From a bacterium (lineage in GTDB: Bacteria > Lernaellota > Lernaellaia > JACKCT01): a stretch of DNA of 41,661 bases. The stretch spans positions 1 to 41,661 of the forward strand of contig JAIOHV010000184.1 in NCBI GenBank assembly GCA_019912885.1, read 5' to 3'. The notes under the pieces are model-generated. The model was given only the letters and a program-made list of their open reading frames with translations, did not search any database and had not been told where the DNA came from. Shown in pieces: positions 35,397 through 41,661 of this stretch. How positions within the stretch are numbered: position 1 is the stretch's first letter; every line of letters begins with the position of its first letter. The translations under genes were made by a program, and so were the position numbers.

Positions 35397-35893
35397 ACGC
35401 ACGCCGGTGCGTTGTCGTGCCGATCGGTTTCCCCGCGCAGGTGGCGAACGGCGTGCGGGAGCACCGTTTCGATCACCTCCAGGCATTCGGTCGCGCCCTT
35501 TTTGCTGCCCGGCAGGTTGACGATGAGCGTCCGGCCGCGCACGGCGGACACACCACGCGAGAGGATCGCCGCGGGCACCTTCGCGAACGTCGTCATGCGC
35601 ATCGCCTCGGCAAATCCGGGGGCTTCGCGATCGGCCACGGCCATCGTCGCCTCGGGCGTCACGTCGCGCGGGGCCAGGCCTGTACCCCCCGTGGTGAGGA
35701 TGAGTCCGACATCTTCGTTGTCGGCCAGGCGCCGCAATTCGGACTCGATGCGCGAGATGTCGTCCGGGATGATGCCGTGGTACGCGCACGTCCAGCCGGA
35801 GGCGTTCATGATCTCGCGCAGCGCGGGACCGGAAGTGTCCTCCCGCTCGCCGATGGAGCCTTTGTCGCTGATGGTCAAAACGGCGTAACGCAT
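35387..35893 (-). CDS. mog: Molybdopterin adenylyltransferase (MogA/MoaB family)
   Basis: 168 residues, ATG with GGAGG 6 bases upstream. It activates molybdopterin by adenylation for Mo insertion. Family motifs are YAVLTISDKGSIGEREDTSGP (start), IIPDDISRIESELRRL, LILTTGGTGLAPRDVTPEAT (the T-T-G-G-T-G phosphate loop and the D-V-T-P-E-A motif) and LIVNLPGSKKGATECLEVI, all intact. MogA and MoaB are hard to separate from sequence alone. No other molybdenum-cofactor gene is in the window. Confidence 0.9.
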   Translation of the reverse strand: MRYAVLTISDKGSIGEREDTSGPALREIMNASGWTCAYHGIIPDDISRIESELRRLADNEDVGLILTTGGTGLAPRDVTPEATMAVADREAPGFAEAMRMTTFAKVPAAILSRGVSAVRGRTLIVNLPGSKKGATECLEVIETVLPHAVRHLRGETDRHDNAPACVDK

Positions 35894-35947
35894 GGAGCCT
35901 CCGAACGAATCGCGGGTTTCGTCCGCAGATTACGCGGATTTCGCGGA

Positions 35948-35990
35948 TAGAAAAGGAGAGGATCGAGGATCGAGGATTGAGGATTGAGTC
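35948..35990 (+). repeat. 7-bp tandem array (ATYGAGG)
   Basis: AGAGG then ATCGAGG, ATCGAGG, ATTGAGG, ATTGAGT, in the gap between xthA and mogA. The unit is shared with the right half of the array at 35161-35263. Confidence 0.65.
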
Positions 35991-36011
35991 GGGCACGCGC
36001 ACATCCCGGAA

Positions 36012-36054
36012 TTGCGACGACCTTTCAGCCTTCCCGTCTCCCAGCCTTCCAGCC
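36012..36054 (-). repeat. 8-bp tandem array fused to the xthA stop codon
   Basis: On the minus strand the last base of the xthA TAG stop is the first G of GGCTGGAA. Then come GGCTGGGA, GACGGGAA, GGCTGAAA and the tag GGTCGTCGCAA (36012-36022). Confidence 0.8.
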
Positions 36055-36851
36055 TACTTGAAGATTCCCGGTACGACGGCCACGCTGATCGGGCAGTGGT
36101 CCGAACCCTTGTCGTGTGCATGAATTTCGGCGCGTTTTACGAACTCCATCGCGGCGGGCGACGCGAGGATGTAGTCGATGCGCCAGCCGATATTCTTCTC
36201 GCGCACGCCGAATCGTTGGCTCCACCACGTGTAGTGCCCGCCGTTTTTCTCGAACGCGCGGAACGTGTCGATCCAGCCGCCTTCGAGCCAGCGGCCAAAC
36301 TCCGCGCGCTCCTCCGGGCGAAAGCCGCTGTTTTTCACGTTGTCCTTTGGGCGCGCGATGTCGATCTCCTCGTGCGCCGTGTTGAAATCGCCCATGACGA
36401 GGATTCGACCGCCAGCGCGCCGCTCGGGTTCAAGCACATCGAACAGCCTGCGCGAAAAATCGAGCTTGTACGGAATGCGCGAAAGATCGCGGTCCTTGCC
36501 GTTGCCGTTCGGGACGTACACGTTGACGATAAGCAGCTTGCCGAAACGCGCCATCTGCACGCGGCCTTCGGCGTCGAACCGCGTCTCGCCGATCGAGGTG
36601 ACGATCTCGTCCGGCGCGCGGCGCGACATCAGCCCGACGCCGCTATAGCCCGCGCGCTGGGCCGGGTAGAAGTGCGTGCGATAGCCGTCGAAAGAAAGGA
36701 CCGCTTCGGGAATTCTGTCGGCGCCGGCGCGCACCTCTTGCATCGCGACGATGTCGCCTCGGGTGCGTTCCATCCACTCGCAAAAGCCCTTCGAGACGCA
36801 CGCCCGCATGCCGTTCACGTTCCAGGAATAGATGCGGGGATATTTTGCCAT
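36054..36851 (-). CDS. xthA: Exodeoxyribonuclease III / AP endonuclease
   Basis: 265 residues, the usual length. EEP-fold motifs in order: IYSWNVNGMRA (Asn), IVAMQEVRAG (catalytic metal-binding Glu about residue 39), GYSGVGLMSRR, VNVYVPNG (Tyr-Pro-Asn), RILVMGDFNTAHEEIDIARP (Asp/Asn), WWSQRFGVREKNIGWRIDYIL and KGSDHCPI (catalytic Asp-His). It incises DNA at abasic sites. The start overlaps the stop of the 105-residue upstream gene (TGATG), so the two are translated together. Confidence 0.95.
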   Translation of the reverse strand: MAKYPRIYSWNVNGMRACVSKGFCEWMERTRGDIVAMQEVRAGADRIPEAVLSFDGYRTHFYPAQRAGYSGVGLMSRRAPDEIVTSIGETRFDAEGRVQMARFGKLLIVNVYVPNGNGKDRDLSRIPYKLDFSRRLFDVLEPERRAGGRILVMGDFNTAHEEIDIARPKDNVKNSGFRPEERAEFGRWLEGGWIDTFRAFEKNGGHYTWWSQRFGVREKNIGWRIDYILASPAAMEFVKRAEIHAHDKGSDHCPISVAVVPGIFK

Positions 36852-37168
36852 CAGCCGTGCAGGTCCCGCTCGAGGATAACGCGAAGCGTGGTGCCTTCCC
36901 CGGCGTCGTGGTCGACGGATACGGACGCGCCGTCCTTATTCGCGAGGCGTTCGCATTCGGCGGCGGAGACGAAAACGTGCACCTTGCCCGGCACGTAATC
37001 GATCGCCAGCGGCGCGTCGCCGCCGCGGTCCGCGGTGAAGGTCAGGCGATCCGCCTCGCGCGGGCCGAAGCAGACCATGCCGTCCACGCGAATGCCGGCC
37101 GCAAGCACCTCGGCCTCTTTCGGCGACAAACGCAGCCGGATCGAGTTGTATTCGGCGCGCAGTTTCAT
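36851..37168 (-). CDS. Small unknown protein (N-S-x-R-L-R-L type) coupled to xthA
   Basis: 105 residues from ATG 37168 with GGAGGG upstream. It starts MKLRAEYNSIRLRLSPKEAE, resembling short uncharacterised proteins that begin MK[IL]R..GNSIRLRL[ST] (DUF7009-like, from memory). LTFTADRGGDAPLAIDYVPGKVHVFVS and TTLRVILERDLHG make a mostly beta domain. No membrane segment and no catalytic motif. The stop overlaps the xthA start (TGATG), so co-translation is expected. Function unknown; a promoter lies at 37213-37242. Confidence 0.75.
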   Translation of the reverse strand: MKLRAEYNSIRLRLSPKEAEVLAAGIRVDGMVCFGPREADRLTFTADRGGDAPLAIDYVPGKVHVFVSAAECERLANKDGASVSVDHDAGEGTTLRVILERDLHG

Positions 37169-37212
37169 GCGATCCCTCCGTGACGCGCGGCACACCGCCG
37201 CGCCAAGAGTCG

Positions 37213-37242
37213 TTTATACTCGCGGGCCTGTTGCGCCTTCAA
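37213..37242 (-). promoter_or_regulatory. Promoter of the small gene-xthA pair, overlapping a plus-strand -10
   Basis: Minus strand: TTGAAG (37237-37242), 18 bases, TATAAA (37213-37218). On the plus strand the same bases read TATACT (37215-37220), a -10 candidate for the aldo/keto reductase gene, although its -35 is poor. Confidence 0.4.
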
Positions 37243-37266
37243 CCCCGGATTCTTTAAGGAGACGAC

Positions 37267-38223
37267 ATGCGCACGCGCAAGCTTGGCGATTCGGGCATCG
37301 AATTGACGGAAATCGGATTTGGCGCCTGGGCGATCGGCGGCGGTAACTGGGAGTTCACGTGGGGCGAGCAGGACGACGCGGCATCGATCGCGGCGATCCA
37401 CAAGGCGCTGGATTCGGGAATCAACTGGATCGACACGGCCGCGGTGTACGGCCTCGGGCATTCGGAAACGATCGTCGGCCGCGCGGTGCGCGAGCGCGGC
37501 GACAACCCCTTCGTGGCGACCAAATGCGCGCTGCAGTGGGATGAGAATCGCAAGGTTCGTGGCGGCATGAAATACGACTCGGTGAAACGCGAATGCGAGG
37601 CGAGCCTTTCGCGCCTGGGATTCGAGCGCATCGACCTCTACCAGATTCATTGGCCGGACCCGGACGAGGACATCGAGGAGGGATGGCGCGCCGTGTGCGA
37701 CCTGGTGAAGGAGGGAAAGGTGCGTTTCGGGGGTGTGTCGAACTTCAACGTCGCGCAGATGAGCCGCGTCGCGCGGATCGGCAAAATCGCGAGCCTGCAA
37801 CCGCCCTACAGCATGCTCGCCCCCGGCGTGCAGGACGAGATATTGCCGTATTGCGGTGAGAACGGCATGGGCGTCGTGGCGTATTCGCCGCTCGCGTGCG
37901 GCGTACTGACCGAAAGTTTTTCGCGCGAGAAGGTGGAGAGTCTGGACCCGACAGACTGGCGGCGCACGAAAAACGTCAACTACGGTGAAAGGCTCGAACA
38001 GAACCTGACGATGGTGGACGAACTGCGCGCGCTCGCGCGCGAGACCGGCGTGACGGTGCAGGCCATCGCCGTCGCGTGGGTGCTGCGTCGCCCGGAGGTG
38101 ACAAGCGCCATCGTCGGATTCCGTAGTCCGGAGCAGGTCAGCGAGACGCTCGCGCACCTGCCGGAGGATGTCGGCGAGGAGGTGGTACGTCGCGCGGAGG
38201 AGATTCGGAACAACTACAGGTAG
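37267..38223 (+). CDS. Aldo/keto reductase
   Basis: 318 residues; ATG follows TTAAGGAG. (beta/alpha)8 NADPH-dependent reductase. Catalytic tetrad: Asp and Tyr in NWIDTAAVYGLGHSE (about residues 57-63), Lys in FVATKCALQW, and His in LYQIHWPDPDED. C-terminal coenzyme site: IVGFRSPEQVSETLAHL. It resembles general-stress AKRs of the YhdN/IolS kind. Substrate is not predictable. The TAG stop is also the first base of an 8-bp tandem array. Confidence 0.92.
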   Translation: MRTRKLGDSGIELTEIGFGAWAIGGGNWEFTWGEQDDAASIAAIHKALDSGINWIDTAAVYGLGHSETIVGRAVRERGDNPFVATKCALQWDENRKVRGGMKYDSVKRECEASLSRLGFERIDLYQIHWPDPDEDIEEGWRAVCDLVKEGKVRFGGVSNFNVAQMSRVARIGKIASLQPPYSMLAPGVQDEILPYCGENGMGVVAYSPLACGVLTESFSREKVESLDPTDWRRTKNVNYGERLEQNLTMVDELRALARETGVTVQAIAVAWVLRRPEVTSAIVGFRSPEQVSETLAHLPEDVGEEVVRRAEEIRNNYR

Positions 38224-38281
38224 GCTGAAAGACTGAAAGACTGGAAGACTGGAAGACTGGAAGGCTGGAAGGTCATCGCAA
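38223..38281 (+). repeat. 8-bp tandem array fused to the aldo/keto reductase stop codon
   Basis: The cleanest copy: GGCTGAAA, GACTGAAA, GACTGGAA x3, GGCTGGAA, then GGTCATCGCAA (38271-38281). The first G is the last base of the TAG stop codon. Confidence 0.85.
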
Positions 38282-38335
38282 GTAACCCGTCTTGGGATGG
38301 AGCGAATTCGAGCCGGAAGCCGCTCGCCGGTGGCC

Positions 38336-38617
38336 TTACTCCCCCGGCACGTTGAACCTGTAGACCTTCCGCACCGGCTTGATGACGGTCCACACGCAGC
38401 GCAAACCTTTCGTGAACGTGACGATATCGCCCGCGCCGAACGAGACCTCCCCGGCGCCGGTCTTCACGCGGACCTCGCCCTCCAACACGTAGCAGGTTTC
38501 CTTGTCGCGGTATTCCCAATCGAACGTGCTGGGTTTGCAGGTCCAAGTCGCCCAATCGGAAACGCCCAGGCGCTCGAGGTCGTCGTCGGTCGCTTTTCGG
38601 ATCTTGATTTCGCTCAT
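38336..38617 (-). CDS. Small cupin-fold protein
   Basis: 93 residues from ATG 38617. Single-domain cupin of the ureidoglycine-aminohydrolase-like (cupin_3 / DUF861) type: WATWTCKPSTFDWEYRDKET, CYVLEGEVRVKTGAGE, VSFGAGDIVTFTKGLRCVWTV. The first cupin motif lacks the usual His pair, as is common in this subgroup, so metal binding is doubtful. The start overlaps the stop of the long lipoprotein gene (ATGA), indicating translational coupling to a secreted protein of apparently unrelated function. Confidence 0.85.
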   Translation of the reverse strand: MSEIKIRKATDDDLERLGVSDWATWTCKPSTFDWEYRDKETCYVLEGEVRVKTGAGEVSFGAGDIVTFTKGLRCVWTVIKPVRKVYRFNVPGE

Positions 38618-40905
38618 TCCGTGACCATTTCCGGCGGCACGATCCGGTCGGCCGGCCATGCCGTGTGCCATATGCCTCCGTACCCGGCCCACGAGGCGTG
38701 CAGCATCCCGTCCGGCGCGATCGCAAGCGAGATATATCCCGAAAGCCCGTCTCCGCGATCGATGAGGCGCCGCGTCCATGATCCCGAGGCGTTCGTCACG
38801 TAGTTGATCTCCCGCGTCGGCCAGTGAAACGCCGCGATGTGCGCCATGCCTCGATCGTCGAGAACGAAGTCGCCCCATTCGCGTAGATCACTGACCGGCT
38901 CGCTGACCCATGTTCCGCTTGCGTCGTTCGCGTAAACCAGTTTCTGGACGTCGTTCTCGTAGAGCACGTGAACGTGATCGTTCGCGTCGATGCGTAGGGT
39001 GCACCACCAGGAATAGGTGTCCGCCACGGTTTCGGATTGCCAGTGTCCGCGTTGCAACCAGGCGTGTGACAATACGCCATAGGGGTACGATTCATGACAG
39101 ATATGCGGATTTCCGCTTTGATCGACGTCGATGGCGCCGGGACCCAACGGCGCCGCATCCAAAAACACGGGGAACAAATCGAGGCCGCCGCGGGCGCTTC
39201 CGGCGGCGTATCTCAGATCAATACGTTGGTATTCGCGGCCGCGCGCGTAAGCAATATGAGGCGTTCCGCCCGGTCCGACCGCAATGGCGGTTTGATCTCC
39301 ACGTTCCTCGTCCCGGTGTACGACCCAATCGCCGGTGCGGTCGGTGGCGTAAGCCAGCTTGATTTCGCCTGCGGCAACGCATTCTCCGAAACTGATATGT
39401 TCGGCGCCGTCTGGTCCGATGGCCAGATCCGGGTCCACGATTCCGCACGGACTTTCCACGACGACGTCTCGCTCCCAACCGGACAGCTCCTCCGCGTTTT
39501 CCGACGCCGAATATATGCGGATGTATTCGGCCGACCACGCGGGCGTCGCCTGGAGAAATCCCTCGAACGCGACTCGCGGATCGCCCGAAGGAGTGACGGC
39601 GATGCCGCTTTCGAGCGCCGTTGTCGGCGACGGCTGGATGAGTGTGGCTTCACCAAAGCCCCAGTGCGCGACGTCACTTTGCCATAATTGCTCATAGGAC
39701 GAATAAACGACGCGAGCTTGTTTTTCGCTGTCCACGACGACGTTTGGCCAGACTGTGCCGAGAGCCGGATGAATTCTGCTAGCGTCCCACGGACGGAAGA
39801 AGGGGTCGCCCTCGCCGTCATCCGTTTGCCAGATCATTTCAAGATCGCTGTAATAGTTCGAATACACGATGGACGCGCGATCCTCCGACAGAAACGCCAT
39901 CGAAATGAACGGAGCGTGATCGGCGTCCTGGATCGTGTATCGCGCCCAAATGCCGCGACCGTCGCGTCGCGCGAAGTGAACCTGGGAACTCAGAATACTC
40001 TCGCCACCGTTTTCGCCGAGATACGCGACGCCGGGTTGGTCGTGCGAGTTTATGGCGATGGCGACGGCGGAAAGTTTTTCGCGCGTATCGACCGTCTCCA
40101 CGTTCCATTCGCCGAGGAAATTCGTCGCGTAACGCAACGTGTAAAGTTCGTCGGCGCCGTACATATACGCGAGATGGAGGGCGCCGACCGAATCGAAGGT
40201 CAACGCGGGAGCGGGCCACAGATCGCCGGCGTAGGACTCGATGACCTCGTAAGTCCATTCGACGTTTTCGAGCGTATAGACGCGCACCTCATCGCCCGCG
40301 GTGCAGGCGGCGTGCGTTCGGTTGGTCTGAACGATCGCGGAGCAACGATCCGCGCCGGAAATGGTTGAAATCGACCAGACCCCGTCTTTCCGAACCGCAA
40401 ATCCGGCCTGACGGCGGAGCGGATCGTGGTAGACCAGGCGCGGAGCGTCGTCGAGATATCCAATCGCCAGATGGGGATATTCGGCCATGCCCACCACGCG
40501 TTCGTAAGGGCGCTCGTCGTCGGGATAGAACAGATAGAGCGTGCGGCCGTGAATCGCGGCGACGACCAGGCGATCTTCGGAGTCGACAACGGCCGACGTG
40601 CCCCAATAACCGATCGCGCCGCCCGCGACGAGGTCGAAGGTCAACAGATCGGCGCTCAGCGGGGCGTCGTCGAACCAGAGAACCTCCGCGTCCGAGGGTT
40701 CGTCGTCATCGTAGATTTCACCATTATCTTCATCTTCGGACGGTTCCTCGTCGTCATTGAACGTCCGCGGAACCACATCATCGTTGTCGGACACGGAGCG
40801 CATCGGTTCGTTTTCGGCGCATGAACAACCCGTCAACATCGGGAGAAGCGTCAGCGCCGCGATGATCGACAGGATCGGTAGATGCCGCCGTTGTACGATT
40901 CGCAT
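38614..40905 (-). CDS. Large lipoprotein with YATN-x-x-G-x-W repeats (paralogue of 3788-6169)
   Basis: 763 residues. The signal MRIVQRRHLPILSIIAALTLLPMLTGC has a perfect lipobox (LTGC), then SCAENEP and an acidic Asp/Glu linker to about residue 78. The body has the same modules as the 3788 gene: YATNFLGEWNVETVDTRE, YATDRTGDWVVHRDE, YANDASGTWVSEPVSD and YVTNASGSWTRRLIDRGDG, with strands such as 'DDRGMAHIAAFHW' and 'APDGMLHASWAGY'. Probably a propeller-type surface protein. A TACAAT -10 candidate lies about 40 bases upstream. The gene overlaps the cupin gene by ATGA. Confidence 0.82.
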   Translation of the reverse strand: MRIVQRRHLPILSIIAALTLLPMLTGCSCAENEPMRSVSDNDDVVPRTFNDDEEPSEDEDNGEIYDDDEPSDAEVLWFDDAPLSADLLTFDLVAGGAIGYWGTSAVVDSEDRLVVAAIHGRTLYLFYPDDERPYERVVGMAEYPHLAIGYLDDAPRLVYHDPLRRQAGFAVRKDGVWSISTISGADRCSAIVQTNRTHAACTAGDEVRVYTLENVEWTYEVIESYAGDLWPAPALTFDSVGALHLAYMYGADELYTLRYATNFLGEWNVETVDTREKLSAVAIAINSHDQPGVAYLGENGGESILSSQVHFARRDGRGIWARYTIQDADHAPFISMAFLSEDRASIVYSNYYSDLEMIWQTDDGEGDPFFRPWDASRIHPALGTVWPNVVVDSEKQARVVYSSYEQLWQSDVAHWGFGEATLIQPSPTTALESGIAVTPSGDPRVAFEGFLQATPAWSAEYIRIYSASENAEELSGWERDVVVESPCGIVDPDLAIGPDGAEHISFGECVAAGEIKLAYATDRTGDWVVHRDEERGDQTAIAVGPGGTPHIAYARGREYQRIDLRYAAGSARGGLDLFPVFLDAAPLGPGAIDVDQSGNPHICHESYPYGVLSHAWLQRGHWQSETVADTYSWWCTLRIDANDHVHVLYENDVQKLVYANDASGTWVSEPVSDLREWGDFVLDDRGMAHIAAFHWPTREINYVTNASGSWTRRLIDRGDGLSGYISLAIAPDGMLHASWAGYGGIWHTAWPADRIVPPEMVTE

Positions 40906-41148
40906 TCCAGACTCCAGCGCGGGTCACGAATTTGACGATATTGTATGTTTTTCATCGTTCAAATGACCAGAAAAATCGATGAAGCGCGACAGATCCCGCG
41001 CGCCGCCAGTCGGGGCCGGGCCGGAGGACGAGGGGAAAAAAGCGCTCGCACAAGACGGCCGGCGACATTGTGGCCAAATTGCGGCAATGATATGATCCCG
41101 TCGCCCAAAAAATCGGTGCTTTGCATCTTTATGTGAGGGTTGGGGGAA

Positions 41149-41661
41149 ATGTTCCGGAAAAACCGTGCGCTGGCGATTGTCGCTTTGCTCGTGGCGGCGT
41201 TTGTGGCCCTTGGCTCGTCGTGCGGCGGCGGCGGCGAGGAAGGCTCGTCGGACGAACCGGGCCGCAATGACGGCGGCGACGACGACGACGACGCGCCTGA
41301 TCCGGATACGGACGACGACGCGGATTCCGACGACGACGCCGACGACGACACCGAATTCGACGACGACACGGGTGACGACGACACCGGTGACGACGATACG
41401 GACGGCTCGACGACCACCACGACAACGATTCCCGGCACGACCACGACCACGGGTGGCGGCACCACAACCTCAACCTCCGGTACGACGACGACAACCGGCG
41501 GCAGCACGACGACCACGCTTCCGGGCACCACGACAACAACCGGCGGATCAACGACGACGACCACGCTTCCGGGCACCACGACGACAACGGGCGGGAGCAC
41601 GACGACCACGCTTCCGGGCACCACAACGACAACGGGCGGGAGCACGACGACCACGCTTCCC
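41149..41661 (+). CDS. Asp-tether and Thr-rich lipoprotein (3' truncated by window edge)
   Basis: The frame is open from ATG 41149 (preceded by TGGGGGAA) to the window end, 171 codons. The signal MFRKNRALAIVALLVAAFVALGSSC has a lipobox-like GSSC. GGGGEE and an Asp-rich tract (about residues 43-83) follow. The remainder is a Thr-rich stalk with a 15-16-residue repeat GGSTTTTLPGTTTTT. DNA units at 41497-41541, 41542-41589, 41590-41634 and a partial one from 41635 are nearly identical. The stalk is probably an extended surface spacer that carries a domain beyond the window. The 243 bases upstream hold no gene. Confidence 0.8.
   Translation, partial: MFRKNRALAIVALLVAAFVALGSSCGGGGEEGSSDEPGRNDGGDDDDDAPDPDTDDDADSDDDADDDTEFDDDTGDDDTGDDDTDGSTTTTTTIPGTTTTTGGGTTTSTSGTTTTTGGSTTTTLPGTTTTTGGSTTTTTLPGTTTTTGGSTTTTLPGTTTTTGGSTTTTLP

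Overview
This is a GC-rich Gram-negative chromosomal window. It carries ordinary housekeeping genes (purine synthesis, tRNA processing, SecA, the MreBCD/PBP2/RodA cell-shape operon, RimO, TadA, ExoIII, two tRNA-Ser) interleaved with many secreted proteins and lipoproteins. Seven of these have a lipobox cysteine followed by a run of Asp residues (an 'Asp tether'), and one carries the Asp run near its C-terminus. Complete mre genes imply a rod-shaped cell. Gene content and the MopE-like Asp-rich repeats suggest a delta-proteobacterial-grade or Myxococcota-like lineage. That placement is inference; no rRNA is present.

Layout. 1-3.7 kb: a partial gene, an unknown basic/acidic protein, a small set of secreted proteins. 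3.8-9.9 kb: a large lipoprotein with 'Y-A-T-N-x-x-G-x-W' repeats, then a secreted alpha/beta-hydrolase-like gene split by a one-base frameshift. This pair contains an AT-rich patch (about 4.9-6.6 kb). 10.0-12.8 kb: purN-like gene plus a purH split into separate cyclohydrolase and transformylase genes. 13.0-18.3 kb: PcnB-like nucleotidyltransferase, M23 peptidase, SecA. 18.6-19.6 kb: VOC protein and a small four-helix-bundle gene framed by inverted repeats. 19.6-24.3 kb: three secreted proteins. 24.6-30.1 kb (minus strand): mreB-mreC-mreD-mrdA-rodA with a recognisable promoter in front of mreB. 30.2-34.3 kb: lipoprotein, small membrane protein, RimO, TadA, tRNA-Ser(CGA), tRNA-Ser(GGA). 34.4-41.7 kb: putative adhesin-type protein, MogA, a small unknown gene plus ExoIII, an aldo/keto reductase, a cupin, a second YATN-repeat lipoprotein, and the start of a Thr-rich lipoprotein cut by the window edge.

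The strongest unexplained signal lies between genes. Many intergenic gaps hold short degenerate tandem arrays with strict periods of 7, 8 or 9 bp. The 8-bp family (unit close to GGCTGAAA / GACTGGAA) always ends in a conserved tag close to GGTCATCGCAA. In most cases it sits directly after a gene in the sense direction, twice starting inside the TAG stop codon itself. A 7-bp array frames the four-helix-bundle gene as inverted repeats, and another appears to encode the signal peptide of a downstream gene. These look like dispersed intergenic elements of a kind I do not recognise by name. A second theme is leaderless or near-leaderless starts, with -10 boxes of TAGAAT/GATAAA type 6-10 bases before ATG.
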